Assembly (NCBI GenBank): GCA_030653385.1
Contig: JAURZM010000032.1
Location: forward strand, 1-64,000
Length of the DNA stretch: 64,000 nucleotides
Origin: Rubrivivax sp.
GTDB lineage: Bacteria > Pseudomonadota > Gammaproteobacteria > Burkholderiales > Burkholderiaceae_C
Direction of reading: 5' to 3'
How positions within the stretch are numbered: the stretch's first letter is position 1; every line of letters begins with the position of its first letter. The translations under genes were made by a program, and so were the position numbers. The notes under the pieces were generated by a model, which saw only the letters and a program-made list of their open reading frames with translations, made no database searches and was not told the DNA's origin. Positions 49,551 through 58,986 of this stretch are shown here, piece by piece.

Positions 49551-51311
49551 ATGCCGGATCGAGCGCTTGTTCAAACCCTCAGCCGCTGGTTGGGCAATTG
49601 GGTGCAGGAAGTGGATGGCACCAGCTTGCGTGCTGACGCCATCGCGGCCGTGCTGGCCGCCGTGCTGGTGCTGCCGCAGGCCATCGCCTTTGCCGCGCTG
49701 GCCGGTCTGCCGCCGGCCTGGGGCTTGTACACGGCGGTGGTGCCGACGGCGATTGCGGCCCTGGCCGGCTCCAGTCGCCATGTGCTGACGGGTCCCACCA
49801 ATGCACTTACGCTGGCGCTGGCGGCATCGCTGGCGCCTTTGGCCGTGGCGGGCAGTGCGGAGTACCTGCGGCTGGCGCTGGTGGTCACACTGATGATCGG
49901 CTTGATCCAGCTGGCCGTGGCGCTGTTGCGCCTGGGTGTGCTGGCGCACTTCATCGCGCCTTCGGTGCTGCTGGGCTTCACCACCGGCGCGGCGCTGCTG
50001 ATTGCCTGGCACACGCTGGCCGACCTGGGCGGCGGCCCGCAGCTTGCGCAACTGGCACGGTGGGACCTGGCGGCACTGCTCGTGGGTGCCGTGACGCTGG
50101 CCGTGGCGGCGGCCCTGCGCCACTGGTGGCCCCAGGGGCCGGGCTTGCTGGTGGCGCTGGTGGCGGGCTCGCTGCTGGGTGCTGCTTTGACGCAGTGGCA
50201 GGCCATCGACCTGCGCCGCATCGGCGCCCTGCCGCAGGCCTGGCCCGAATGGCAGGTGCCCGCGCTGCAATGGCAGGACGTGCCGCAACTGGCCGCCATC
50301 GCCTTGGCGCTGACGCTGGTGGCGCTGGGCCAGTCGGTGGCCATTGCCAAGAGTCTGGCGCAGCGCAGCGGGCAGGTGCTGGACGTCAACCGCGAATGCC
50401 TGGGCCAGGGCCTGGCCAACAGCGTGGGCGCGTTTTTTTCGTGTTTTGCCAGCTGCGGTTCGCTCAACCGCTCGGTGCCGCACCTGCAGGCCGGGGCCCG
50501 CACACCGCTGGCGGCGGTGATGGCCGCCGGCCTGTTGATCGCGCTGGTGGCCGTGGCCGCACCGCTGCTGGCCTGGGTGCCGCTGGCGGCCATCGCCGGC
50601 CTTTTGTTGCTGGTGGCCTGGATGTTGATCGACCGCCCCGGCTGGCAGCAGCTGTTGCGCCTGGACCCGCGCGAAGCCGCGGTCGCTGCGGGCACCTGCG
50701 TGGCCACCGTGCTGCTGCCGCTGCAGGTGGCCGTGCTGGCTGGCGTAGCGGCGTCGCTGGTGCTCTACCTGTACCGCACGGCCCACCCCGCGGTGCGCGA
50801 GATGGGCCTGCTGCAACCACCCGCGCCGGGTGTGCTGCGGCCCTTTGTGGTGATGGCGACGGCGCCGCCCGAAGCGGCGGTGTGCCCCCAGCTCACGCTG
50901 CTGCGCATGGAGGGTTCGGTCTGGTTCGGCGCCCAGGCCCACGTCGCCGATGCCCTGCAGGCGCTGCGCGACGCGCCCCAGCCGGCACACCACCTGCTGG
51001 TCATGAGCAAGAGCATGAACCAGATCGACGCTGCCGGCGCGGCGCTGTGGGAACAGGAGCGGGTGCGCCGGCTGGCCGTGGGCGGTGACCTCTACTTCCA
51101 CCGGCCCAGGCCCGAGGTGCTGCAGATGTGGCAAGCCAGCGGTTTCATCGACCGCCTGGGTTCCGACCACCTGTTTGCCGACAAGCGCAGCGCCATTGCC
51201 ACGGTGGTGCCGCGGCTGGATGGCGACATCTGCGCAGGCTGCCGCATCCGCATCTTCGAAGAATGTGCCCGGCAGCCTGGGGCAGGTCTTGAGTCGCCGG
51301 GCAAAGTCTGA
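49551..51311 (+). CDS. SulP-family anion transporter with STAS domain
   Basis: A 586-residue inner-membrane transporter: SulP core with about 12-14 helices (LRADAIAAVLAAVLVLPQAI, then the GPTNALTLALA and QSVAIAKSLAQRSG family segments) and a C-terminal STAS domain (about 450-560). Members move sulfate, bicarbonate or dicarboxylates; the substrate is undetermined. It ends with a Cys-containing tail (DICAGCRIRIFEECARQ). Start ATG at 49551, divergent from the protease gene with a 39-base gap. Confidence 0.92.
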   Translation: MPDRALVQTLSRWLGNWVQEVDGTSLRADAIAAVLAAVLVLPQAIAFAALAGLPPAWGLYTAVVPTAIAALAGSSRHVLTGPTNALTLALAASLAPLAVAGSAEYLRLALVVTLMIGLIQLAVALLRLGVLAHFIAPSVLLGFTTGAALLIAWHTLADLGGGPQLAQLARWDLAALLVGAVTLAVAAALRHWWPQGPGLLVALVAGSLLGAALTQWQAIDLRRIGALPQAWPEWQVPALQWQDVPQLAAIALALTLVALGQSVAIAKSLAQRSGQVLDVNRECLGQGLANSVGAFFSCFASCGSLNRSVPHLQAGARTPLAAVMAAGLLIALVAVAAPLLAWVPLAAIAGLLLLVAWMLIDRPGWQQLLRLDPREAAVAAGTCVATVLLPLQVAVLAGVAASLVLYLYRTAHPAVREMGLLQPPAPGVLRPFVVMATAPPEAAVCPQLTLLRMEGSVWFGAQAHVADALQALRDAPQPAHHLLVMSKSMNQIDAAGAALWEQERVRRLAVGGDLYFHRPRPEVLQMWQASGFIDRLGSDHLFADKRSAIATVVPRLDGDICAGCRIRIFEECARQPGAGLESPGKV

Positions 51312-51392
51312 TCAGGCTGAGAGCGGTGCCTGCCGTGGCGGCTGATGGCCTTCGAGCCCCACCCTTGGGCGCCCGTCTGCGCGCCAGACCGG

Positions 51393-52298
51393 TCAGTCCG
51401 CCGACTCTGGCTCCGCACCCATCGCCTGGGCCAGCAGATCGAAAACGAGTCGGATCCGTCGCGCCGTGCGCAGTTCCCGGTGTGTCACGAGCCAGATCGG
51501 AAAACGCACCGGCGGCACCTCGTCCAGCACACGCACGAGGTCGGGTGTGCCGCGGGCGATGTCGTCCATCATCGCGCCGATGCCCAGGCCGCTGCGAACG
51601 AGCGACCAGTGGGTCAGGCTGCTCTCTGCATAGCAAGCAAAATTGGTGGCATTGATCGGCAGTCCGTGCTGGCGCAGGTAGCTCAGGTAGCGCCCCGATC
51701 GGTCGCTGCCGACAAAGGCGTGCTGTGCGGCTTCTTCGGCCCGACGTGGGTGGCCGTGCTGCTGCACCCAGGCCCGCGACGCATAGAAGCTCGCGGTGGC
51801 CTCGCGCACCCAGCGCCCGATGAGGTCGGGCTGATCGGGCCGCACGTGACGCACAGCGATGTCGGCTTCGCGCCGGCGCAGGTCGCTCAGCGCGTCCGAC
51901 GAGACCAGGTCGATGACGATGCCGGGTGCTTGCTGGCGCAGCCGTTTCAGCACCTCGGGCAGCAGGTAGGCAGCCACCGCTTCGCTGGCCGAGATGCAGA
52001 CCACGCCGTCCACCGCCTGCGACTGGCCGGTGGCGGTCATGCTCAGGTCTTCGGCCGCCGCGCCCATGACCCGCGCGTGTTCCAGCAGGGCCAGCCCGGT
52101 GCCGGTCAGCACCATCAACTTGCCGACCCGCTCGAACAAGGTCACGCCGAGCTGCTTCTCGATGGCCGCCACCTGGCGGCTCAGGGTCGGCTGGCTCAGA
52201 CCGAGCTTGCGTGCAGCCGCCGACAGCGAGCCGGTTTCGGCGGTTTCGAGAAAGGCCTTCAGCTGATTCCAGTCGGGTTGATCCATACGCCGTTGCAT
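51393..52298 (-). CDS. LysR-family transcriptional regulator
   Basis: A 301-residue regulator. The N-terminal winged helix (LKAFLETAETGSLSAAARKLGLSQPTLSRQVAAIEKQLG) is followed by an effector domain (about 95-295). It lies divergent from a methyltransferase gene, with the start codons about 40 bases apart, so it likely controls that gene and itself. ATG at 52298 or 52286. Confidence 0.94.
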   Translation of the reverse strand: MQRRMDQPDWNQLKAFLETAETGSLSAAARKLGLSQPTLSRQVAAIEKQLGVTLFERVGKLMVLTGTGLALLEHARVMGAAAEDLSMTATGQSQAVDGVVCISASEAVAAYLLPEVLKRLRQQAPGIVIDLVSSDALSDLRRREADIAVRHVRPDQPDLIGRWVREATASFYASRAWVQQHGHPRRAEEAAQHAFVGSDRSGRYLSYLRQHGLPINATNFACYAESSLTHWSLVRSGLGIGAMMDDIARGTPDLVRVLDEVPPVRFPIWLVTHRELRTARRIRLVFDLLAQAMGAEPESAD

Positions 52299-52338
52299 GA
52301 GTGGTCTTCAATTCTCGGGGATGCGAGGTGCTGAATGC

Positions 52339-53037
52339 ATGGATAGCATCTGCCCCATGTCAACCCATCCCATGCCACGCCCCGCAGCCGACTCAGCCAG
52401 CGCTGCCGCCAAGGCCCGCTTCTGGGACCGGATCGCACGCAAATACGCGGCCGACCCGATTGCCGACATGGCGGGCTACGAAGCCACGCTGCGGCGCGTG
52501 CAGGCGCTGCTGTCAACCGAGCACACTGTGCTGGAGATCGGCTGCGGCACGGGCACCACCGCCCTGCGGCTGGCAACGGGCACGCGGCGCATGCTGGCCA
52601 CCGACGTGTCGGCGGCGATGATCACCATCGCACGCGAAAAGCTGGCGGCGCAGCCGGTGCCGCAGCTGCGGTTTGCGGTGGCCGACGCAGAGGACGTCGC
52701 GCACGGCGAGGCCTGTCACGACGTGGTGCTGGCCTTCAACGTGCTTCACCTGGTGTCCGATCTGGACGCCGCACTTCGCGCCACCTTGCCCCAGTTGAAG
52801 CCAGGTGGCCTGTACATCTCGAAGACACCCTGCCTGGCCGAGATGAACCCGCTGGTGACGCGCCTGCTGGTGCCGCTGATGCGCATGTTTGGCAAGGCAC
52901 CCCACGTGCTGGTTTTCGATGCGGCGCAGTTGCAGGCGGCGTTGGTTCGCCACGGGCTGGTGATCGAGGCGGTGGAGCGCCATGGCACGAAGGGCAAGGA
53001 CATCCGCGTTTTCATCGTGGCGCGCCGGCTTCGTTGA
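52339..53037 (+). CDS. Class I SAM-dependent methyltransferase
   Basis: A 232-residue methyltransferase with motif I VLEIGCGTGTTALRLA, motif II LATDVSAAMITIA and motif III-like DVVLAFNVLHLV. It resembles the Methyltransf_11/UbiE-like group that acts on small molecules or lipids. The substrate is unknown. ATG at 52339 has GAGG upstream; ATG at 52357 is possible. Confidence 0.88.
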   Translation: MDSICPMSTHPMPRPAADSASAAAKARFWDRIARKYAADPIADMAGYEATLRRVQALLSTEHTVLEIGCGTGTTALRLATGTRRMLATDVSAAMITIAREKLAAQPVPQLRFAVADAEDVAHGEACHDVVLAFNVLHLVSDLDAALRATLPQLKPGGLYISKTPCLAEMNPLVTRLLVPLMRMFGKAPHVLVFDAAQLQAALVRHGLVIEAVERHGTKGKDIRVFIVARRLR

Positions 53038-53079
53038 GCGACAGCGCAGCCGCGGACGGTAGCCCCCTGCGCATCGCGC

Positions 53080-53994
53080 TCAGTCGCGCATCAGCGTGCT
53101 CTTGCCGAACAGGCTTTCGATCAGGTCGACGGCCAGCACCGCCGTTTTGTTGCGGATGTCCAGCGCCGGGTTCAGCTCCATCACGTCCAGGCTGGCCAGG
53201 CGGCCGGTGTCGGCGATCATCTCCATGCACAGCTGTGCTTCACGGTAGGTCGGACCGCCGGGCACCGTGGTGCCCACGCCGGGTGCAATGTCGGGGTCGA
53301 GAAAGTCGACGTCGAAGCTGACGTGCAGGTGGGTCTTGTCGTCCAGCGTGGCGAGTGCGAGCTCCATCGTGTGGCGCATGCCCATCTCGTCGATGTAGCG
53401 CATGTCGAAGACCTCAAGGCCCACCTGGTGCACCAGGCGTTTTTCGCCGGGGTCGACGCTGCGGATGCCGATCTGGCGCACGTTTTTCGCGTTGAGCGCA
53501 GGCACGGTGCCGCCGATCTCGATGAGTTCCTGCGGGCCATGGCCGCACAGACACGCCACCGGCATGCCGTGGATGTTGCCGCTGGGCGTGAGCACGCTGG
53601 TGTTGAAGTCGGCATGTGCGTCCAGCCACAGCACACGCAGCTTCTTGCCGGTTTCGCGGCAATGGCGCGCCACGGCGCTGATGCTGCCAATGCCCAGGCA
53701 ATGGTCGCCGCCCAGCAGGACGGGCAGGCGGCCCAAGCCCAGTTCAGCGTGCACGGCTTCGTGCACCGCCTGGTTCCAGGCCACGACCTCGTGCAGGTGG
53801 CGGTAACCGTCCACCGGCGGCAGCCAGGGGTTGGCCGGGCCAGCGAGGTTGCCGCGGTCCAGCACCTGCAGGCCGTGGCTTTCCAGCGTGGGCTGGATGC
53901 CGGCCACCCGCAGGGCTTCGGGGCCCATGCTGGCGCCGCGTGCGCCGGCGCCGATGTCGGTGGGGGCGCCAATCAGGCTGATGTGTCGGTTCAT
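53080..53994 (-). CDS. rocF: Arginase
   Basis: A 304-residue Mn-dependent ureohydrolase that splits arginine into ornithine and urea. Metal motifs are GGDHCLGIG, DAHADFNT and SFDVDFLDPD. The length and the N-terminal SLIGAPTDIGAGARGASMGP agree with true arginases rather than agmatinases, although formiminoglutamase of the same fold is a distant alternative. ATG at 53994; the longer frame to 54369 overlaps the divergent hydrolase gene. Confidence 0.93.
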   Translation of the reverse strand: MNRHISLIGAPTDIGAGARGASMGPEALRVAGIQPTLESHGLQVLDRGNLAGPANPWLPPVDGYRHLHEVVAWNQAVHEAVHAELGLGRLPVLLGGDHCLGIGSISAVARHCRETGKKLRVLWLDAHADFNTSVLTPSGNIHGMPVACLCGHGPQELIEIGGTVPALNAKNVRQIGIRSVDPGEKRLVHQVGLEVFDMRYIDEMGMRHTMELALATLDDKTHLHVSFDVDFLDPDIAPGVGTTVPGGPTYREAQLCMEMIADTGRLASLDVMELNPALDIRNKTAVLAVDLIESLFGKSTLMRD

Positions 53995-54115
53995 GACGCC
54001 GGATTGTGCAGGCCATGCGCCCACCATGCGCCGGCCCCACTTGCGGTTTCGCGGGCGGCGAACGGCACAAAGCTGCGTAGAGTGTGTGCACTCCCTGCCG
54101 TCGCCGACCCCATCC

Positions 54116-55189
54116 ATGAACAAACCGATCGAAGCCCGCTGGCTCGAATGCATCGAGTACGCCCAGTCCAACGAAGTGGCCTGGCCGCGTGACCCGATGG
54201 CCGAGCCCGACACCTGGGGCGTGCACCACGAGGACCCCGCGCCGCACAACCGGCTGCTGGGCCCTGTGCATGCGCGCGGCGGCGTGTCGGGCGTGGTCTG
54301 GCAGCACGGCCACGAGGTGGCGGCCTGGGGCGACCCCGAGCGGGCCGACCTCACCTTCAGCATCGCCAAGACCTACCTGTGCCTGCTGGCCGGTGTGGCT
54401 CAGGGTCGCGGCCTGCTGCCCGACGTGGACGAGCCGGTGGTGCAGCGGGTGCCCGGCATCGGTTTCGACGCAGGCCACAACCGCCAGATCACCTGGCGCC
54501 ACCTGCTGGAGCAGACCAGCGAATGGGAAGGCAGCTGCTTCGGTCTGCCCGACACCGTAGACCGCTGGCGCAAGGTGGCACACGACCCGCGCCCGGCAGG
54601 CGGTCCGAAGGGCGGTGCGCGCCCGCTGCAGGCGCCGGGCAGCCACTGGGAATACAACGACGTGCGCATCAACCAGCTGTCGCTGGCGCTTCTGCACCTG
54701 TTTGGCCAGCCCTTGCCCGAAGTTTTCGACGCAGCCCTGATGCGGCCGCTGGGCGCCAGCAGCCGCTGGGCCTGGCGTGGTTACGACGACGCCTGGGTGC
54801 AGCTGAACGGGCGCCGCATGCAGTCGGTGCCCGGCGGCACGCACTGGGGCGCGGGGGTGTCGATCGGCGCCCGAGACCAGGCGCGGCTGGGCCAACTGCT
54901 GCTGGACGGTGGTGTGCACCAGGGCCGGCAACTGGTGCCGGCGAACTGGGTGCGGGCGATGCAGCAGCCCTGCGCCATTGCGCCGTTCTACGGCTGGCTG
55001 ATGTGGCTGAACCCACAGGGCCGGAACTTCCCCGGCGCGTCGGCGGCCAGCAGCTTCATGCTGGGCGCCGGCGGACACGTCACCTGGCTGGATCCTGAAC
55101 ACGACGCCGTGGTCGTCGTGCGCTGGCTGGACGCGGCTGCCACCGAAGGCTTCATGCGCCGCGCCAGCGCGGCGCTTTCGGCGGCCTAG
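54116..55189 (+). CDS. Beta-lactamase-fold serine hydrolase
   Basis: A 357-residue protein of the class C beta-lactamase/penicillin-binding fold. The nucleophile SxxK is at 82-85 (FSIAKTYL), with a YND motif near 180 (HWEYNDVRIN) and GAGGHVTW near the C-terminus in place of KTG. There is no signal peptide, so it is probably a cytoplasmic esterase or amidase rather than a resistance enzyme. It starts 121 bases from the divergent arginase gene. Its stop overlaps that of the LOG gene in CTAG. Confidence 0.85.
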   Translation: MNKPIEARWLECIEYAQSNEVAWPRDPMAEPDTWGVHHEDPAPHNRLLGPVHARGGVSGVVWQHGHEVAAWGDPERADLTFSIAKTYLCLLAGVAQGRGLLPDVDEPVVQRVPGIGFDAGHNRQITWRHLLEQTSEWEGSCFGLPDTVDRWRKVAHDPRPAGGPKGGARPLQAPGSHWEYNDVRINQLSLALLHLFGQPLPEVFDAALMRPLGASSRWAWRGYDDAWVQLNGRRMQSVPGGTHWGAGVSIGARDQARLGQLLLDGGVHQGRQLVPANWVRAMQQPCAIAPFYGWLMWLNPQGRNFPGASAASSFMLGAGGHVTWLDPEHDAVVVVRWLDAAATEGFMRRASAALSAA

Positions 55190-56094
55190 ATGTCGTCGGC
55201 AAACTCGCCGGTCTGCGTGGGGGGCAGGTCGAAACCGTAGTGCGCGGCCAGGCAGTCCCAGGCTTCTTCGGCGGTTTCGACAAAACGGAACAGGTTCAGG
55301 TCAGCGGGGCTGATCATGCCGGTTTCCACCAGATAGTCGAAGTTCACCAGCTTTTCCCAGAATTCACGCCCGAACAGCAGGATGGGCCGTTTGCGGCTTT
55401 TGCCGTTCTGCACCAGCGTCATGGTCTCGAACAGCTCGTCCAAGGTGCCGAAGCCGCCCGGGAAACACACCAGTGCGATGCTGCGCATCAGGAAGTGCAT
55501 CTTGCGCAGCGCGAAGTAGTGGAACTGGAAACACAGCTCGGGTGTGATGTAGTCGTTGGGTGCCTGTTCGTGCGGCAGCACGATGTTCAGCCCGATGCTC
55601 TTGCCACCCACGTCGTGGGCGCCGCGGTTGCCCGCTTCCATGATGCCGGGGCCGCCGCCAGTGACCACGAACAGCGGTGTGGCGTGCGCGCGTGACTGCT
55701 GGGTGGCAATGGCTGCAAAGCGGCGTGCTTCGTCGTAGTAGCGGCTCATCTCGACGGCGATTTCCGCGCTTCGGATGGCCGTGGTCTCACCCAGGGCCTG
55801 TGCGGCGCCCAGCAGCTGCGCCGCGACGTCCGGCGGCTTGATGCGTGCGCTGCCGAAGATGACGATGGTCGACTCCACACCTTGCTGGCGTTGCACCAGT
55901 TCGGGCTTCAGCAGTTCCAACTGCATGCGCACCGGCCGCAGTTCTTCGCGCAGCAAAAATTCGGTGTCGGTGAAAGCCAGCCGGTAGGCACTTTCCGGGC
56001 CGCCGTACAGGCCCGCCGGCGGCACTGTGGCGGCTTCTTCTTCGGCGCTGGGGAAATTGCGCGCGGTCAGCTCGGGGTTCTTGGTGGTGTCCAT
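55186..56094 (-). CDS. LOG-family protein (TIGR00730-like)
   Basis: A 302-residue protein with the LOG nucleotide-binding fold: VVTGGGPGIMEAGNRGA and the PGGFGTLDELFE motif typical of cytokinin riboside 5'-monophosphate phosphoribohydrolases. In bacteria these cleave the N-glycosidic bond of nucleoside monophosphates (AMP, or cytokinin nucleotides). The 75-residue N-terminal extension is longer than in the classic LOG protein. ATG at 56094. Confidence 0.9.
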   Translation of the reverse strand: MDTTKNPELTARNFPSAEEEAATVPPAGLYGGPESAYRLAFTDTEFLLREELRPVRMQLELLKPELVQRQQGVESTIVIFGSARIKPPDVAAQLLGAAQALGETTAIRSAEIAVEMSRYYDEARRFAAIATQQSRAHATPLFVVTGGGPGIMEAGNRGAHDVGGKSIGLNIVLPHEQAPNDYITPELCFQFHYFALRKMHFLMRSIALVCFPGGFGTLDELFETMTLVQNGKSRKRPILLFGREFWEKLVNFDYLVETGMISPADLNLFRFVETAEEAWDCLAAHYGFDLPPTQTGEFADDI

Positions 56095-56121
56095 GGCTGC
56101 AAGCTTAATCCAGGCCTGCAT

Positions 56122-56146
56122 GAAAAACGGGCGCCGCAGCGCCCGT
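56122..56146 (-). terminator. Rho-independent terminator of ctpA
   Basis: On the minus strand ACGGGCGC-TGCG-GCGCCCGT is followed by TTTTC. It begins 21 bases after the ctpA stop and 27 bases before the LOG start, so it should separate the two transcripts. Confidence 0.85.
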
Positions 56147-56167
56147 CTCGTGAAGCCGCCAAGCGGC

Positions 56168-57610
56168 CTACTTCGTGGTGTCGGTGTTTGCTTCGGCGCG
56201 CTGTTCGACGGCCGTCTTGCTGGCCATCACCGGCAGGCCGCGCAACTGGTTCAGCGCCTGCTGCAGCGGGAAGTCTTCGGGGGTGCCGAACTCGGGCAGC
56301 GGCTTGACCGGTTCCTTGGTCTTGGCGATCTGCTCTTCGAGCTTCCTGCGCGCTTCTTCGCGGGCCTTTTCGCGTGCGGCGTCCTTCTTTTCGTCGGCGC
56401 CTTGCAGGTGTTTGTCCAGGTCGGCTTCGCGCATGCGCAGGGCCGCAAAGACATTGCCCTCGGCGGTTTCGTCCAGGAAGACGTCGGGCACGATGCCCTT
56501 GGCCTGGATGCTGCGGCCCAGCGGCGTGTAGTAACGCGCGGTGGTGATCTTCAGCGCCGTTTCAGCCGGCAAGGGGCGGATGGTCTGCACCGAGCCTTTG
56601 CCGAAGGTCTGCGCGCCCATGATGACGGCACGTTTGTGGTCCTGCAGCGCACCGGCGACGATTTCGCTGGCCGAAGCCGAACCTTCGTTGACCAGCACCA
56701 CCAGCGGGATCTTCTTCACCGCAGCCGGCAGGCGGCGCAGCGGGTCGGGGCCGCCCCGGCGCACGTAGTCGGAAGCGGCGGCCTTGAAGGTCTGTCGCGA
56801 CTCGGCCATCTGGCCGTTGGTGGTGACCACCACCACGTCGGCCGGCAGGAAGGCGGCGCTGAGCGCCACCGAGGCGTCGAGCAGGCCGCCCGGGTCGTTG
56901 CGCAGGTCCAGCACCAGGCCCTTCATGTTCGGGTCCTGTTTGTACAGGTCTTCGAGCTTGCGCACGAAGTCGTCGACCGTGCGGTCCTGGAACTGGCTCA
57001 CGCGCAGCCAGCCATAACCCGGTTCGACCATCTTGGCGCGCACGCTTTGCATGCGGATTTCTTCGCGGATGATGGTCACCGGGAAGGTGCGGCTTTCCAG
57101 CTTGCGGAAGACCGTGAGGACGACCTTGGTTTGCGGTTCGCCGCGCATGCGCTTGACCGCCTGGTCCACGGTCATGCCCTTGACGGGCGTGTCGTCGATG
57201 CGGGTGATCAGGTCGCCGGGCTTCAGGCCGGCGCGGAAGGCCGGTGAACCTTCGATGGGAGACACGACCTTCACCAGGCCGTCTTCCATGCCCATCTCGA
57301 TGCCGATGCCGATGAACTTGCCACCGGTGTTCTCGCGGAATTCCTTGAACGTCTTTTTGTCCAGGTATTGCGAGTGCGGATCGAGCCCGGCCACCATGCC
57401 GGCGATGGCGTCGGAGATGAGCTTTTTCTCATCCACCGGTTCGACGTATTCCGTCTTCACGCGGTCGAAAACGGCAGCCAGCTGCTGGACTTCTTCCAGC
57501 GGCAAGGGGCTCAGCGCATTGCGGGCCACGGCCTGCAATTGCATCGTGGTCAGCGCGCCGGCAATGACGCCGACAGCCAGTACACCCGCGAACTTGATTT
57601 TGGAGCCCAT
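56168..57610 (-). CDS. ctpA: Carboxy-terminal processing protease
   Basis: A 480-residue periplasmic S41 protease anchored by an N-terminal signal/anchor segment (5-27). A PDZ domain spans about 100-175 (GIGIEMGMEDGLVKV ... AGLKPGDLITRID). The catalytic dyad is Ser313 (NEGSASASEI) and Lys338 (TFGKGSVQ), spaced 25 residues apart as in E. coli Prc. A charged Lys/Glu/Arg-rich coiled region is near 405-440. It trims the C-termini of exported proteins and murein enzymes. It has its own terminator. Confidence 0.95.
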   Translation of the reverse strand: MGSKIKFAGVLAVGVIAGALTTMQLQAVARNALSPLPLEEVQQLAAVFDRVKTEYVEPVDEKKLISDAIAGMVAGLDPHSQYLDKKTFKEFRENTGGKFIGIGIEMGMEDGLVKVVSPIEGSPAFRAGLKPGDLITRIDDTPVKGMTVDQAVKRMRGEPQTKVVLTVFRKLESRTFPVTIIREEIRMQSVRAKMVEPGYGWLRVSQFQDRTVDDFVRKLEDLYKQDPNMKGLVLDLRNDPGGLLDASVALSAAFLPADVVVVTTNGQMAESRQTFKAAASDYVRRGGPDPLRRLPAAVKKIPLVVLVNEGSASASEIVAGALQDHKRAVIMGAQTFGKGSVQTIRPLPAETALKITTARYYTPLGRSIQAKGIVPDVFLDETAEGNVFAALRMREADLDKHLQGADEKKDAAREKAREEARRKLEEQIAKTKEPVKPLPEFGTPEDFPLQQALNQLRGLPVMASKTAVEQRAEANTDTTK

Positions 57611-57785
57611 GTGTCAATGCGCCTTTCAAAGACGAACGCCCTCAAACCCAGTATAGGACTGGCACGCCTCTTCGAGGGCGATCAGCTCGGAAAGTTGCAC
57701 CCCGCGAGCAGGGGCTTAATGGTCCAATTTGGCAGGTGGGGCTGAAGTCGGCGGCCGCAAGAGCGGCCCCGCGCCAGATCCAGCA

Positions 57786-58880
57786 TCAATCCGCCGCTGC
57801 CTCGGCTTCACGGGGGAAGGTCACCACGTGGTCGACGGCGGCGCGGATGCCGATCCATTCACCCACCTGGTGGTCATGGTGCGAAGGCACGTGGGCCATG
57901 ACCCTTTCGCCGGTGTGCAAACGCAGCGTGAGCAGGAACTCCGAGCCGCGGAAGGCCTTGCGTTCGATCAGCGCCCGCACCGGGCTGGCGTCGTCGTGCA
58001 CGATGTCGTCGGCGCGCAGCAGCACGTCGCAGTGGCCGTCGGGATAGGCATCGGGCAGCGGGCAGCCGGCGACGTCGTCGAGTTCACCCACCGGTGTGTG
58101 CACGCAGGGCCCGTGTGCACAGGCCACGATCTGCGCCGGCGCAAACACGCCATGGCCGATGAACTGCGCCACGAAGCGGCTCGCCGGACGGTGGTACAGG
58201 GTGTAGGCGTCGTCCCACTGCTCCAGGCGGCCCTTGTTCATGACGCCGATCAGGTCGCCCACGGCAAAGGCTTCGAGCTGGTCGTGGGTGACCAGCAGCG
58301 CCGTGGTGCCGCTGTCCTTCAGGATCACGCGCACTTCCTGCGCCAGCCGCTCGCGCAGGTCCACGTCCAGGCTGGAAAAGGGTTCGTCCAGCAGCAACAG
58401 GCGCGGGCCGGGCGCCAGCGCGCGCGCCAGTGCCACACGTTGCTGCTGTCCGCCCGACAACTGGTGCGGCGCCCGTTTTGCCGCGTGGCTCAGGCCCACC
58501 AGGTCGAGCATCTGCTGCACACGTTTGCCGCGGGCCATGCGGTCGAGCCCGGCCACACCAAAGGCCACGTTGTCGGCCACGCTCAGGTGCGGGAACAGGG
58601 CGTAGTCCTGGAACACCATGCCGATCTGGCGCTTTTCGGGCGCCAGGTGCACGCCGGTGGCGGGGTCGGACAGCGTGTGGCCGTCGATGACCACGCGGCC
58701 ACTGGCGCAGCGTTCCAGGCCGGCCACCGCGCGCAGCAAAGAGGTCTTGCCGCAGCCCGAAGGGCCGATCAGCACGCCGATCTGACCCCGTGTCAGCCCC
58801 AGCGTCACACCTTCGACGGCGGCGCGGCCGGCGGGGGACTTGGGGTAGCGCACCGCCACCGACTCGAGGCTCAGGAACAT
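57786..58880 (-). CDS. fbpC: Iron(III) ABC transporter ATPase
   Basis: A 364-residue ATPase of the FbpC/SfuC/PotA group: Walker A GPSGCGKTS (near 39-47), VFQDYALFPH, signature LSGGQQQRVALARAL, Walker B LLLLDEPFSSLD, and a C-terminal TOBE-like regulatory region. It is divergent from the FbpB-type permease and shares its Fur-box-like site. ATG at 58880. The binding protein FbpA is not encoded in the window. Some ATPases of this type serve thiamine or polyamines, so the iron call relies partly on the permease and the operator. Confidence 0.85.
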   Translation of the reverse strand: MFLSLESVAVRYPKSPAGRAAVEGVTLGLTRGQIGVLIGPSGCGKTSLLRAVAGLERCASGRVVIDGHTLSDPATGVHLAPEKRQIGMVFQDYALFPHLSVADNVAFGVAGLDRMARGKRVQQMLDLVGLSHAAKRAPHQLSGGQQQRVALARALAPGPRLLLLDEPFSSLDVDLRERLAQEVRVILKDSGTTALLVTHDQLEAFAVGDLIGVMNKGRLEQWDDAYTLYHRPASRFVAQFIGHGVFAPAQIVACAHGPCVHTPVGELDDVAGCPLPDAYPDGHCDVLLRADDIVHDDASPVRALIERKAFRGSEFLLTLRLHTGERVMAHVPSHHDHQVGEWIGIRAAVDHVVTFPREAEAAAD

Positions 58881-58905
58881 CGGCAGATCATAATCCGGCG
58901 CACTG

Positions 58906-58924
58906 AATGAGCATTGTTCGCATT
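58906..58924. promoter_or_regulatory. Fur-box-like operator
   Basis: AATGAGCATTGTTCGCATT matches the common Fur-site form AATGAGAATTGTTCTCATT at 17 of 19 positions, and the flanks extend it to TGAATG...CATTCA. It lies 25 bases before fbpC and 62 before fbpB, suitable to repress both when iron is plentiful. Confidence 0.75.
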
Positions 58925-58986
58925 CAATCACCCTGCCAGCCCGTGCCGGCGTCCAACCCGGACCTTCCTGCCATGCCCGCCCGACG

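Noticed and set aside
53080..53994. Formiminoglutamase (HutE-like) supporting the hut locus
   Set aside because: The pathway here already uses HutF and HutG, and the N-terminus and metal motifs resemble true arginase. It also lies 27 kb away.
54116..55189. Antibiotic-resistance beta-lactamase
   Set aside because: No signal peptide and no KTG motif. The SxxK/YND fold is shared by many esterases, so resistance cannot be claimed.
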